From: Bacteroidetes bacterium 4572_114
GTDB lineage: Bacteria; Bacteroidota; Bacteroidia; Bacteroidales; 4484-276
Direction: 5' to 3'
Length of the DNA: 14,581 nucleotides
NCBI GenBank assembly: GCA_002254335.1
Contig: NIVA01000096.1
Coordinates: 1 to 14,581, forward strand
Shown here: in pieces, positions 1-7,674 of the stretch
Layout of the letters: every line of letters starts with the position of its first letter
Position numbering within the stretch: the first letter of the stretch is position 1
The notes under the pieces: generated by a model
What the model saw: only the letters and a program-made list of their open reading frames with translations
Told to the model about the DNA's origin: nothing
The model's database searches: none
Translations under genes and position numbers: made by a program

Positions 1-407
1 AATCACTTTTTATCCCTTTTGGGCCTGAGGCCATCAACAATGCCGATGACAGAAAAGAGCTTTTAAACCGCACCCTAATTTGGTTTGATGACATCTACAC
101 AGGGCTACCTGAAAATCAAATATATCCCGGTTTTCCAAATAAGCTCAACATTTTTCCAAATCCGGCCAACGGACATATTAATATTAAACTTCCATCCGAA
201 GCTCGGGGATTGGTAAGGATTAACATTACCGATTTATCAGGAAAACTGCTTATCGAAAAGAGCATTAATGCATCAATAACTGATATGTATTATTGGGATA
301 ACCTAAACCTGCAGCCAGGTTTGTATATCGTAAACTTACATATCAAAAACCGTTGGTACTCCCAATTTTTGAAAATTAGCGAAATTTTACTATTTCCAGA
401 CACGTGA
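1..407 (+). CDS. C-terminal part of a T9SS-exported protein (5' truncated)
   Basis: An open frame runs in from the left edge (first complete codon at position 3) and stops with TGA at 405-407, giving about 134 residues. The last 85 or so form a type A T9SS sorting domain: it opens with NIFPNPANGHINIKL, continues with the strand pattern VRINITDLSGKLL, and has the typical GLYIVNL near the end. Ahead of it is FGPEAINNADDRKELLNRTLIWF, which resembles the closing helix (FGFEAI..R..L....L.WF) seen just before sorting domains in some large secreted Bacteroidota proteins, including some peptidases. The catalytic or binding part lies outside the window, so no function can be given. The protein is expected to cross the outer membrane by T9SS and lose the tail or be anchored through it. 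A short ORF beginning with TTG at 210 is only the tail of this frame. Confidence 0.8.
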   Translation, partial: SLFIPFGPEAINNADDRKELLNRTLIWFDDIYTGLPENQIYPGFPNKLNIFPNPANGHINIKLPSEARGLVRINITDLSGKLLIEKSINASITDMYYWDNLNLQPGLYIVNLHIKNRWYSQFLKISEILLFPDT

Positions 408-431
408 TTATAAGGTAATTAGAAAATACTA

Positions 432-456
432 TTAGCGCATCCATACGGACAAGTTT
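432..456 (+). repeat. Intergenic direct repeat, copy A
   Basis: The 20-mer gcatccatacggacaagttt (437-456) recurs exactly at 9324-9343 in the same orientation. Counting five more bases on the left, 23 of 25 positions agree. Both copies are followed within 10-20 bases by TTTTAGAC, with a short length difference between them. The rest of the 205-bp gap between the two flanking genes holds no ORF that I can support. Function unknown; it may belong to a dispersed intergenic repeat family. Confidence 0.75.
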
Positions 457-571
457 AGCGGCAAAAAATGGCTTTTTAGACCGAAACCAATATTAATATT
501 TCAAACCGGTCACCCGTAAACCCAAATAAGCAATCTGTAAATTCTGTATCATAAATTTATACCTGTTCACT

Positions 572-579
572 TAGTTTTG
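572..579 (+). promoter_or_regulatory. Possible -7 box for the first FG-GAP gene
   Basis: TAGTTTTG fits the Bacteroidota -7 consensus TAnnTTTG and ends 33 bases before the ATG at 613, leaving a leader of normal length. I see no convincing -33 element at the expected distance, so this is a pattern match only. Confidence 0.35.
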
Positions 580-612
580 AAAAATGTTATTTAACAAACC
601 AATAATTTTATT

Positions 613-2097
613 ATGAAATCTATTTTAATTAAATTCAAACTCTTAATTTCTACTGCCGTGATGTTCATGGCTTTAATTCTTAATGTGCACAATGCCACCG
701 GGCAAACAACTTTTGACCAGCATGAGATAGACCAGGAACATACAGCAGTTTCAGGTATTACATGCATCGACTACGATATGGACGATGACATTGACATTAT
801 AGCTTGCCACAGAGTTTTAAACCAGGTTTTGCTGTGGGAAAATAATGGTGATGCCCCGGCAACCTGGACAAAGAAAGTGGTAACAAATTCAATTACCAGG
901 CCTTTGTATATCTGTTCAGAGGATATTAATTCCGATGATTTTCCTGATTTGATAATAAGCTCAGGTGGGTCTGATGCAGTTTATTGTTTAATGAACCTTG
1001 ATGGGGATAATAACTGGGAAACCTTTACAATAGATGCAGGGTTTAATAATGCCCATGGTGTGTGTATTGCTGATATTAATGATGATGGATTTGCTGATAT
1101 TGTTGCCACAGCAGCAGCCGATAATACAATTGCCTGGTGGGAAAATAATGGAAATAATCCCGAAAACTGGACAAAAAATATTGTATCAAACCAGATGTAT
1201 GGTGCGCAAACAGTAGCAGTTGCCCACATTAACAACGATAATCATTTGGATATAATCGGGGCATCGTCCGATTCGAATAAGGTAGTAGTATTTTTTAATA
1301 ATGGTGGTTTGTCGCCAACATTTACCCAACAGGTGGCTAACCAAAGCCTCTTGCTTCCTCACTGGGTATCGGTGGCCGATGTTGATAATGATGGCAACCA
1401 CGACATACTGGTTGCCGCTTGTGCATCGGGTAAAGTGGCATGGCTTAGAAACGATGGGGGAAATCCAATTTCCTGGTCACAAAAAATAATTGGGGGTAAT
1501 TTTGGTTGCGCCCTAACAATTGAAGCTGCTGATTTGGATATGGATGGCGATATGGATGTTGCTGCAACTGCTTTTGGTACAAACAGGGTAGCATGGTGGG
1601 AGCAGGAAAACCAGGGAGGTCAAATTAGCTGGATACAGCATACATTGTCGTATAACTTTAAAGGTGCATGGCCGCTGGTACTGACCGATATGGATGCAGA
1701 TACCGACACAGATATAATTGCCGGGGGCGATTTGCTTAATGGCCTGGGAAACGAATCGCCGCTAAGTTGGTGGGAGAACAAATTGTTTACTACATCAGTA
1801 AAAAAACAAGATATCAATAACCAGGACCAATTCCAAATCGTGCCGCAACCGGCCACCAACTACGTGCAAATTTCTTATCAATTAACAAATAATTCTGATG
1901 TTTCCGTTTCAATTTACGACCCTCTTGGAAAAAAAATCAAAACCATAATTAACGAAACCCAACAGAAAGGGAAACACAAAATAGAGGTTGATTTATCATC
2001 ACTAAAATATAAATTTAGGCCTGGTATTTATTTTTGTAAACTCGTTGTAAATAAAAAAGCATATACAAATAAACTGATTATAATTGACTATCTATAG
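613..2097 (+). CDS. Secreted FG-GAP/VCBS-type seven-repeat beta-propeller protein with T9SS sorting domain
   Basis: The 494-residue product starts with a Sec signal peptide (basic start, hydrophobic core LISTAVMFMALIL, likely cleavage near residue 30). Seven repeats of about 45-50 residues follow (roughly 45-392). Each has an acidic calcium-site-like loop such as DYDMDDDID, DINDDGFAD or DVDNDGNHD, then most end in a strand like VAWWENNG...W. This is the pattern of FG-GAP/VCBS repeats, which fold as a blade each, so a closed seven-bladed propeller is expected. From about residue 407 a type A T9SS sorting domain begins (IVPQPATN) and includes GIYFCKL. It is probably exported to the cell surface or medium; the ligand is unknown. 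The next gene starts 21 bases downstream, suggesting co-transcription. It is a paralogue of the gene at 7675-9105 but has less regular repeats. The family is clear; the role is not. Confidence 0.9.
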   Translation: MKSILIKFKLLISTAVMFMALILNVHNATGQTTFDQHEIDQEHTAVSGITCIDYDMDDDIDIIACHRVLNQVLLWENNGDAPATWTKKVVTNSITRPLYICSEDINSDDFPDLIISSGGSDAVYCLMNLDGDNNWETFTIDAGFNNAHGVCIADINDDGFADIVATAAADNTIAWWENNGNNPENWTKNIVSNQMYGAQTVAVAHINNDNHLDIIGASSDSNKVVVFFNNGGLSPTFTQQVANQSLLLPHWVSVADVDNDGNHDILVAACASGKVAWLRNDGGNPISWSQKIIGGNFGCALTIEAADLDMDGDMDVAATAFGTNRVAWWEQENQGGQISWIQHTLSYNFKGAWPLVLTDMDADTDTDIIAGGDLLNGLGNESPLSWWENKLFTTSVKKQDINNQDQFQIVPQPATNYVQISYQLTNNSDVSVSIYDPLGKKIKTIINETQQKGKHKIEVDLSSLKYKFRPGIYFCKLVVNKKAYTNKLIIIDYL

Positions 2098-2118
2098 AAC
2101 ATTCAAAAACTAAAAACT

Positions 2119-4716
2119 ATGAAGAACTATTTTACTCTACTTACCATTGCAATATTCCTGATTTCGGCCAACAGCTATGCCCAGAAATGGATGAACAAAT
2201 TGGAAGTTGAAAACTCTTCAAACTTCTATGAAGTACAAAAGGCTTTTTATCAATACTACCAGGATGTCCCCATTGAGAAGTACCAAAAGGATTACAGGAA
2301 ATTCAAACGGTGGGAATATTACATGGAACCACGGGTCAATGATGCCGGTCACTTTCCGGTGAAAACATTGTGGGATGAAAGCCGGCGCATCACAAAATTG
2401 CGAAAAGATGGCCTCAGCAATAATTCAAACTGGGTTGCACTTGGCCCCGGTTACACACCTTTATGGACTGTAAATAATGCACTTAACGGAAAAAGAAGTG
2501 GGACCGGAAGGGTTGAGTGTATCGAATTCCATCCCACCGATAATGATATTATTTGGGTAGGCGTGCACTCTGGTGGATTGTGGAAAACTACCGATGGCGG
2601 CGATTCCTGGTTTGTTACTTCCGATGATTTGCTCTCTATCGGGATAAGTGATATTGTTGTCCATCCAACAAACCCCGATGTTTTATATATTGGCACGGGC
2701 GACCGGGACACCGACTGGACATATAGCATTGGGCTGTTAAAATCAACCGATGGGGGCGAAACATTTGAAGAAACCGGTTTAAAATATGAAATCCAGGAAA
2801 ATGATGTTATCACCGAAATAATAATTAATCCCGAAAACCCCGAAACCCTGGTTGTTTCTACTACAGAGGGGATTTATAAAAGTACGGATTCAGGTGATGA
2901 ATGGGAGCTTGTCAAACCCGGGAATTTCAGGGACATGGCCTCAAAACCCGGAAACCCCGATGTAATTTATGCTTCAACCTATAGTTATGGTGGTGGCGCA
3001 AAACTATACCGGTCAACCGATGGTGGCAGCTCTTTCGAGGTTGTTGGAAATACAGGGGTTGTTTCGAGTGCAATTTCCCGGATATCTATCGGCACAACAC
3101 CGGCCAACCCTGAAATTGTATATTTCGTTTGCTGCCGGGCATCGGGCCAACAGGCAAATTTATACGGCGTTTATAAATCAGAAGATAACGGCGGTTCATG
3201 GGAAGAAGCTGTATCGGGCGATGATATCAACCTTTTGGGGCGCTCCCTCAACGGTGGTGATACTGAAGGTTACGGTTGGTACACGCTATCAATTGAAGTT
3301 TCGCAAACCAACGCCAATCAGCTATTTGTGGGTGGGATTAATTTATGGAGGTCGGATGACGGAGGGCACTCATGGAATATTAAGACAACAGAAATACCAA
3401 ACGTTGCCGGGGTTACAAGCATGTGGGTCGATCATCACGAAATAAGGATCAACCCTGCAACCAATACCCTTTTTACGGCACACGACGGGGGCATTTATAA
3501 ATCGGATGATAATTGCGATTCGTTTACGGATATTACCGATGGCCTGAACATTAATCAAATGTACCGGATAGGGTGCTCGGCCTCGGATGAAAATGTTGTT
3601 GTGGCCGGTTGCCAGGACCAATTTGGCATGTTATATCACGATGGTGGATGGAATGCTTTATATACCGGCGAGGCAAGCGAACATTTCATCGACTACAACG
3701 ATCCTCAAACACTGTATTGTTACGGGTTTTATTTTGGTATGATTAAATCTGTTAATGGTGGATATTCCTATACAAACATCAATCCACCCGGTGTTGGCAA
3801 CATGCATTGGCTGGCCCCTACCATTATGCACCCCACCGATGCAAACACCATCTACCTTGGGGTCAACGGCATTTATAAAAGTACCGACCAGGGAAGTAGC
3901 TGGGAAACATTGATCCCTTCTCTGGCCTATACTTATGAACTGGAGTCACTGGTCGTTGCAGCTTCTGACGATCAATATATGTATGCGGCCTCACCAATAA
4001 AAATCTGGAGGTCATCAGACGGGGGGAAGGAATGGGAAACCATATATGGCGGGCTTCCAGGAAACCGTATAATTACCGACATAGCAGTGTCAAATACCGA
4101 TCCCGAACATCTCTGGATCAGCCTGGCACGGTTTAATGAAAACTCTAAAGTATATGAATCGACTGATGGAGGGGAGACATGGGAAAATATTTCGGGCAAC
4201 CTGCCAAATGTCCCGGTACATACAATTGTCCACGAGGCCGGCACAGTTGACGGTATTTATATTGGTACCGACATCGGTATCTTTTATACAAATAAAATAT
4301 TGGATGAATGGATAGATTTTAGCAATGGCCTGCCAAATGTTGTGGTTAACGAAATCGAAATCCATTACGGGTCCAATAAATTAAGGGCCGGTACCTACGG
4401 GCGTGGGTTATGGGAATCGGAACTTTACGACAACACAACTGCTGTTGATGCCCCTTCGCACACACGGGAATTTACTGTAGTGCCCAATCCGGTAAACGAT
4501 GAGTTTGTAATAAATATAAAGGGATCAGGTCAGGAAGTTGTTTCATTCAGGCTTAAAGATATTTACGGGCGCAACGTTCAACTAATTGAACAATCCAATA
4601 GCCACAACAGGTCACAATATCATTTTAATGGCTCATACCTGAAAAGTGGTATTTACATAGTCGAACTGTTAATTAATGGCCAAACAGCGGCATCAAAGAA
4701 AATAATTAAGATGTAG
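2119..4716 (+). CDS. Secreted BNR/Asp-box (sortilin-like) propeller protein with T9SS sorting domain
   Basis: The 865-residue product has a Sec signal peptide ending in SYAQ (cleavage near residue 21-22). About eleven Asp-box motifs (S-x-D-x-G-x-x-W/F) lie between about residues 155 and 680, for example KTTDGGDSW, RSTDGGSSF, RSDDGGHSW and ESTDGGETW; some are degenerate (KSDDNCDSF, KSVNGGYSY). Asp boxes mark BNR/sialidase/VPS10-type beta-propellers. The number suggests one large or two smaller propellers. No sialidase active-site arginine triad was identified, so an enzymatic role is not claimed. The segment around residues 45-75 (YRKFKRWEYYMEPRV) is often seen near the start of Bacteroidota proteins of this type. 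The C-terminal 80 residues (VVPNPVNDEFVINI ... GIYIVEL) form a type A sorting domain. It probably shares a transcript with the FG-GAP gene upstream. Confidence 0.9.
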   Translation: MKNYFTLLTIAIFLISANSYAQKWMNKLEVENSSNFYEVQKAFYQYYQDVPIEKYQKDYRKFKRWEYYMEPRVNDAGHFPVKTLWDESRRITKLRKDGLSNNSNWVALGPGYTPLWTVNNALNGKRSGTGRVECIEFHPTDNDIIWVGVHSGGLWKTTDGGDSWFVTSDDLLSIGISDIVVHPTNPDVLYIGTGDRDTDWTYSIGLLKSTDGGETFEETGLKYEIQENDVITEIIINPENPETLVVSTTEGIYKSTDSGDEWELVKPGNFRDMASKPGNPDVIYASTYSYGGGAKLYRSTDGGSSFEVVGNTGVVSSAISRISIGTTPANPEIVYFVCCRASGQQANLYGVYKSEDNGGSWEEAVSGDDINLLGRSLNGGDTEGYGWYTLSIEVSQTNANQLFVGGINLWRSDDGGHSWNIKTTEIPNVAGVTSMWVDHHEIRINPATNTLFTAHDGGIYKSDDNCDSFTDITDGLNINQMYRIGCSASDENVVVAGCQDQFGMLYHDGGWNALYTGEASEHFIDYNDPQTLYCYGFYFGMIKSVNGGYSYTNINPPGVGNMHWLAPTIMHPTDANTIYLGVNGIYKSTDQGSSWETLIPSLAYTYELESLVVAASDDQYMYAASPIKIWRSSDGGKEWETIYGGLPGNRIITDIAVSNTDPEHLWISLARFNENSKVYESTDGGETWENISGNLPNVPVHTIVHEAGTVDGIYIGTDIGIFYTNKILDEWIDFSNGLPNVVVNEIEIHYGSNKLRAGTYGRGLWESELYDNTTAVDAPSHTREFTVVPNPVNDEFVINIKGSGQEVVSFRLKDIYGRNVQLIEQSNSHNRSQYHFNGSYLKSGIYIVELLINGQTAASKKIIKM

Positions 4717-4720
4717 GATC

Positions 4721-4888
4721 AGCTGTCAGACAGTTTAGGCTAAAAACCTCATACCATTATTATAACATCAGCGTGAAATAGAAGGATAACTGTCTGACAG
4801 CTTTTCAGAGATAGTTTAGGCTAAAAACCTCATGCCTTTATTTTACCTTCAGCGTGAAATAGAAGGATAACTGTCTGACAGCTTTTCA
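4721..4888. repeat. 81-bp tandem duplication bordered by 15-bp inverted repeats (REP/MITE-like)
   Basis: Two copies of an 81-bp unit lie in tandem (4732-4807 and 4813-4888, 71 of 76 positions identical). The sequence agctgtcagacagtt at 4721-4735 is the exact reverse complement of 4788-4802 and of 4869-4883, so the first unit is flanked by perfect 15-bp inverted repeats 52 bp apart. Each arm itself contains the small palindrome CTGTC-A/T-GACAG (4723-4733, 4790-4800, 4871-4881). The left arm of the second unit is decayed. No transposase is encoded and no target-site duplication is evident. The layout suits a small non-autonomous element or a REP-like cluster that later duplicated. It may also end transcription from the gene that stops at 4716. 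Confidence 0.8.
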
Positions 4889-5077
4889 AAAGGTGCTTAA
4901 TATTCAGAATAAACCTAAAGCGGTTCTACTGCGAACTTAGTGGAATCCCAAAACTTCGGGACTTTAATGTTTTAATGATTCAATGCAATAATGTAAACAA
5001 TATTCAAAATGAGAAATTAGATATTTTTTATATAAGCTATTTAATATTATAGACTTAACCATTGGGGAATATTTTAG

Positions 5078-5093
5078 TCCCGTATGTACGGGA
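5078..5093. repeat. Short perfect inverted repeat
   Basis: TCCCGTA-tg-TACGGGA has seven paired bases around a two-base centre. It lies about 96 bases before the start codon at 5190. No T-run follows it, so it is not a standard terminator. It could be a protein-binding site or leader structure, but nothing in the sequence decides this. Confidence 0.4.
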
Positions 5094-5189
5094 TCGCATT
5101 TCATCATTATAAACAAACTTATTAACAGAGCAACAGAATCATTATTTACCACTAAAAATGTAGTAGAACCACAAAAGCAAGGAAATATC

Positions 5190-7670
5190 ATGAAAAAAAT
5201 TAATCAATTTAAAATTCCGGTGTATATAAAGGCTGGTATTTGTGCTTTTCTACTTGCCGCAACGTTAATCATTTTCTGGGATCGTCAACCCAATTTGGGG
5301 GACACCTTTCAAGTTACGGCCGGGCTTACTTCAGTAATGTCAAAAACCCATATCCCTTTTATTTTTAACCAGGGGCAGCACAACAAACGTGTTAAGTTTT
5401 ATGCCAATACTTTTGGGGGGACGGTATTTATTACCCACAACAGCGAAATTGTGTATGCCTTGCCAGTGCCGGGAAATGAGGAAGTTATTTCGGGGATTAC
5501 CATTAAAGAAACCATAGTCGGCGCCAAAGCCACAAACGTTACCGGGCTGGAAAAAACCATTGTTAGAGTAAATTATATCAGGGGCAACGACCCTTTGAAA
5601 TGGCAGGAAAACACGCCAACATACAACATGCTCGATTTTGATGAGGTGTATGATGGAATAGAATTGAAATTGAAGGCCCATGGAAATAATGTAGAAAAAC
5701 TGTTTTATGTAAAGCCCGGGGCAAAACCTGAGAATATCAAAATGAAACTGGGCAATGTGCCTGACCTGGAAATAAATGAAAGTGGCGAACTGGAAATAGA
5801 TACCGAGGCCGGGGTTGTTCGGTTTACCAAACCGGTTGCTTACCAGGATGAAGCCGGGACGAGGGTATATATTGACGCTGAATATTCAGTAAATGGAAAT
5901 GAATATGGTTTTGAAGTTGGCGATTATAATTTGGGGGAAACGCTGGTTATCGATCCCCTGTTGGCATCCACATTTATTGGGGGCAGTAGCACAGATGATG
6001 ATTACGAACCTTCAGTTGCAACCGATAGCTTTGGAAATGTTTATATAAGTGGTTATACCTGGTCAGCCGATTTCCCGACTACTGCCGGTGTTTATAATCA
6101 AAACTTTAACGGCGGAAGTACCGATCGCTTTGTATCAAAATTTGATAACGGGTTGGAAAACCTGCTCGCCTCTACCTTTATTGGGGGCACAGGCAATGAG
6201 TATGGCATGGGGTTGCAGGTTTCCGATGATGGCTTCGTTTACTTAGCCGGTTATACCAATTCACCAGATTTCCCGGTTACCCCCGGCTCTTACGACCAGA
6301 CTTATAATGGGGGCAGGGACGCCTTTATTTTAAAACTCGATAACGACCTTACAACACTCCATGCTTCTACATATTTAGGTGGAAGTGGTGATGAGGGGTT
6401 TCAGTGGCCCAGGATCGATATTGTAGTCGATAGCAACAACAATGTATATGTAGCCGGCATCACCAAATCGCCAAACTTTCCATTTACACCAGGGGCATTT
6501 GATAGTACCTATGCCGGGGGCCAGGTCGGGGGCGATGCCTTTGTTGCAAAACTCAACAGCAATTTGTCGGCCCTCACGGGATCGACTTATCTTGGGGGAA
6601 ACCAGGATGAATGGAGGGTGTCGGTAGCATTGGACAAAAACCTGGATGTATTTGTTTGTGGTGAAACCACTTCTTCAAATTTTCCGACTGCACCAAATAG
6701 TTACGATCCTGGTTTTAATGGAGGTTCGGATGTTTTTATATCAAAATTTACAAATGACCTTTCAGTACTTTCTTCCTCAACTTTTATAGGGGCCAATGGC
6801 TATGAAGAAGCCTTGTCGGTAAAACCCATGGCCAACGGCAACATTTATTTGGCGGGATATACCACTTCTACAACCTTCCCGACCACACCAAATGCTTACG
6901 ACCAAAATTATAACGGAGGGGCAAGGGATGCTTATATTGCTAAATTCAACAATAGCCTGACCTCACTTTTGGCCTCTACTTTCATAGGTGGAAATAATAA
7001 GGATACCGGCGAAGATATGGCCATCAACGTAAATGGGGATATTTATATAACCGGGGTTACGCTCTCCTCAAATTTCCCTGTTACGGCCGGCGCATACAAT
7101 GAGAGCTATATTGGTGGCGAGGATATTTTCGTTTCAAAGCTCGACAGCAATTTATCAATACTCATAGCTTCAACATTTGCCGGGGGCTTAAGCCACGAAA
7201 AAGGCCAGGGCATTGCTCTGGGTGAAAATGCGAATGTTTTTATTTCGGGGCACACTGCCTCAACAGATTTCCCGGTTACCACCAATGCTTACGATACTAC
7301 TTACAACGGCGGCAATAATGATTGTTTTATCATGAAATTTGACAGTAGCCTGTCGTTATTGCCAACTTCGCTCCACCAGGGATGGCTGCAGCCAAATAAA
7401 CCCGATAATTTGAATAATCATCCAAATCCATTTTATCATTATACTAATATAAATTATCATCTTACCAAAGCATCACAAGTAGTTGTTGAAATACACAATA
7501 TGAAAGGGCAGGAGGTGAAAATGCTGGTAAATAAATTTCAAGATCCGGGGGATAAATCTATATTATGGAACGGGACTGATCGCAATAATCAGGAGGTGTT
7601 GTCTGGTATTTATTACTGTACACTTAAAACCGGGCATAATATGGTTACCCGGAAAATAATAAAGAATTAG
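5190..7670 (+). CDS. DUF7948 and SBBP-repeat propeller protein with FlgD-like/T9SS C-terminal domain
   Basis: The 826-residue product begins with a basic stretch and a hydrophobic segment (AGICAFLLAATLIIFW, about residues 15-30), which may be a signal peptide or a membrane anchor; no clear AxA cleavage site is visible. Residues about 50-255 match the domain (DUF7948) that precedes SBBP propellers: it starts near FIFNQGQ, contains YDGIELKL and VEKLFYVKPGAKPENI, and ends in LVIDPLLAS. Seven SBBP repeats of about 55-70 residues follow (about 257-726), most starting LxASTFIGG and containing GNVYxxGYTxSxxFPxTxxAYxxxYNGGxDxFxxKF. The tail (from about 744, NHPNPFYHYTNINYHL ... LSGIYYCTLKTG) is the FlgD-like form of the T9SS sorting domain. 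AAGGAA lies shortly before the ATG. The next gene starts four bases after the stop. Ligand and role are unknown. Confidence 0.9.
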   Translation: MKKINQFKIPVYIKAGICAFLLAATLIIFWDRQPNLGDTFQVTAGLTSVMSKTHIPFIFNQGQHNKRVKFYANTFGGTVFITHNSEIVYALPVPGNEEVISGITIKETIVGAKATNVTGLEKTIVRVNYIRGNDPLKWQENTPTYNMLDFDEVYDGIELKLKAHGNNVEKLFYVKPGAKPENIKMKLGNVPDLEINESGELEIDTEAGVVRFTKPVAYQDEAGTRVYIDAEYSVNGNEYGFEVGDYNLGETLVIDPLLASTFIGGSSTDDDYEPSVATDSFGNVYISGYTWSADFPTTAGVYNQNFNGGSTDRFVSKFDNGLENLLASTFIGGTGNEYGMGLQVSDDGFVYLAGYTNSPDFPVTPGSYDQTYNGGRDAFILKLDNDLTTLHASTYLGGSGDEGFQWPRIDIVVDSNNNVYVAGITKSPNFPFTPGAFDSTYAGGQVGGDAFVAKLNSNLSALTGSTYLGGNQDEWRVSVALDKNLDVFVCGETTSSNFPTAPNSYDPGFNGGSDVFISKFTNDLSVLSSSTFIGANGYEEALSVKPMANGNIYLAGYTTSTTFPTTPNAYDQNYNGGARDAYIAKFNNSLTSLLASTFIGGNNKDTGEDMAINVNGDIYITGVTLSSNFPVTAGAYNESYIGGEDIFVSKLDSNLSILIASTFAGGLSHEKGQGIALGENANVFISGHTASTDFPVTTNAYDTTYNGGNNDCFIMKFDSSLSLLPTSLHQGWLQPNKPDNLNNHPNPFYHYTNINYHLTKASQVVVEIHNMKGQEVKMLVNKFQDPGDKSILWNGTDRNNQEVLSGIYYCTLKTGHNMVTRKIIKN

Positions 7671-7674
7671 ATTT

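Larger units (their letters stand above)
4717..5189. other. Non-coding gap with repeats between two T9SS-substrate genes
   Basis: This 473-bp stretch contains no ORF I can support on either strand. Its left 170 bases are occupied by the palindrome-bearing tandem repeat at 4721-4888. The remainder is AT-rich with one short perfect inverted repeat at 5078-5093. No clear TAnnTTTG box was found just upstream of the gene at 5190, although the gap separates two probable transcription units and should contain that gene's promoter. Confidence 0.7.

Noticed and set aside
2969..3445. 158-codon + strand ORF in another frame of the BNR gene
   Set aside because: The overlapping frame carries clear Asp boxes and continues across the whole region; this one has no recognisable domain.
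2119..4716. Sialidase activity for the Asp-box protein
   Set aside because: Asp boxes occur in many non-enzymatic propellers, and I could not identify the arginine triad or the catalytic residues.
4721..4883. Possible CRISPR array from three copies of a palindromic 15-mer
   Set aside because: The copies are in mixed orientation, and the sequence between them is itself duplicated rather than unique; no cas genes are present.
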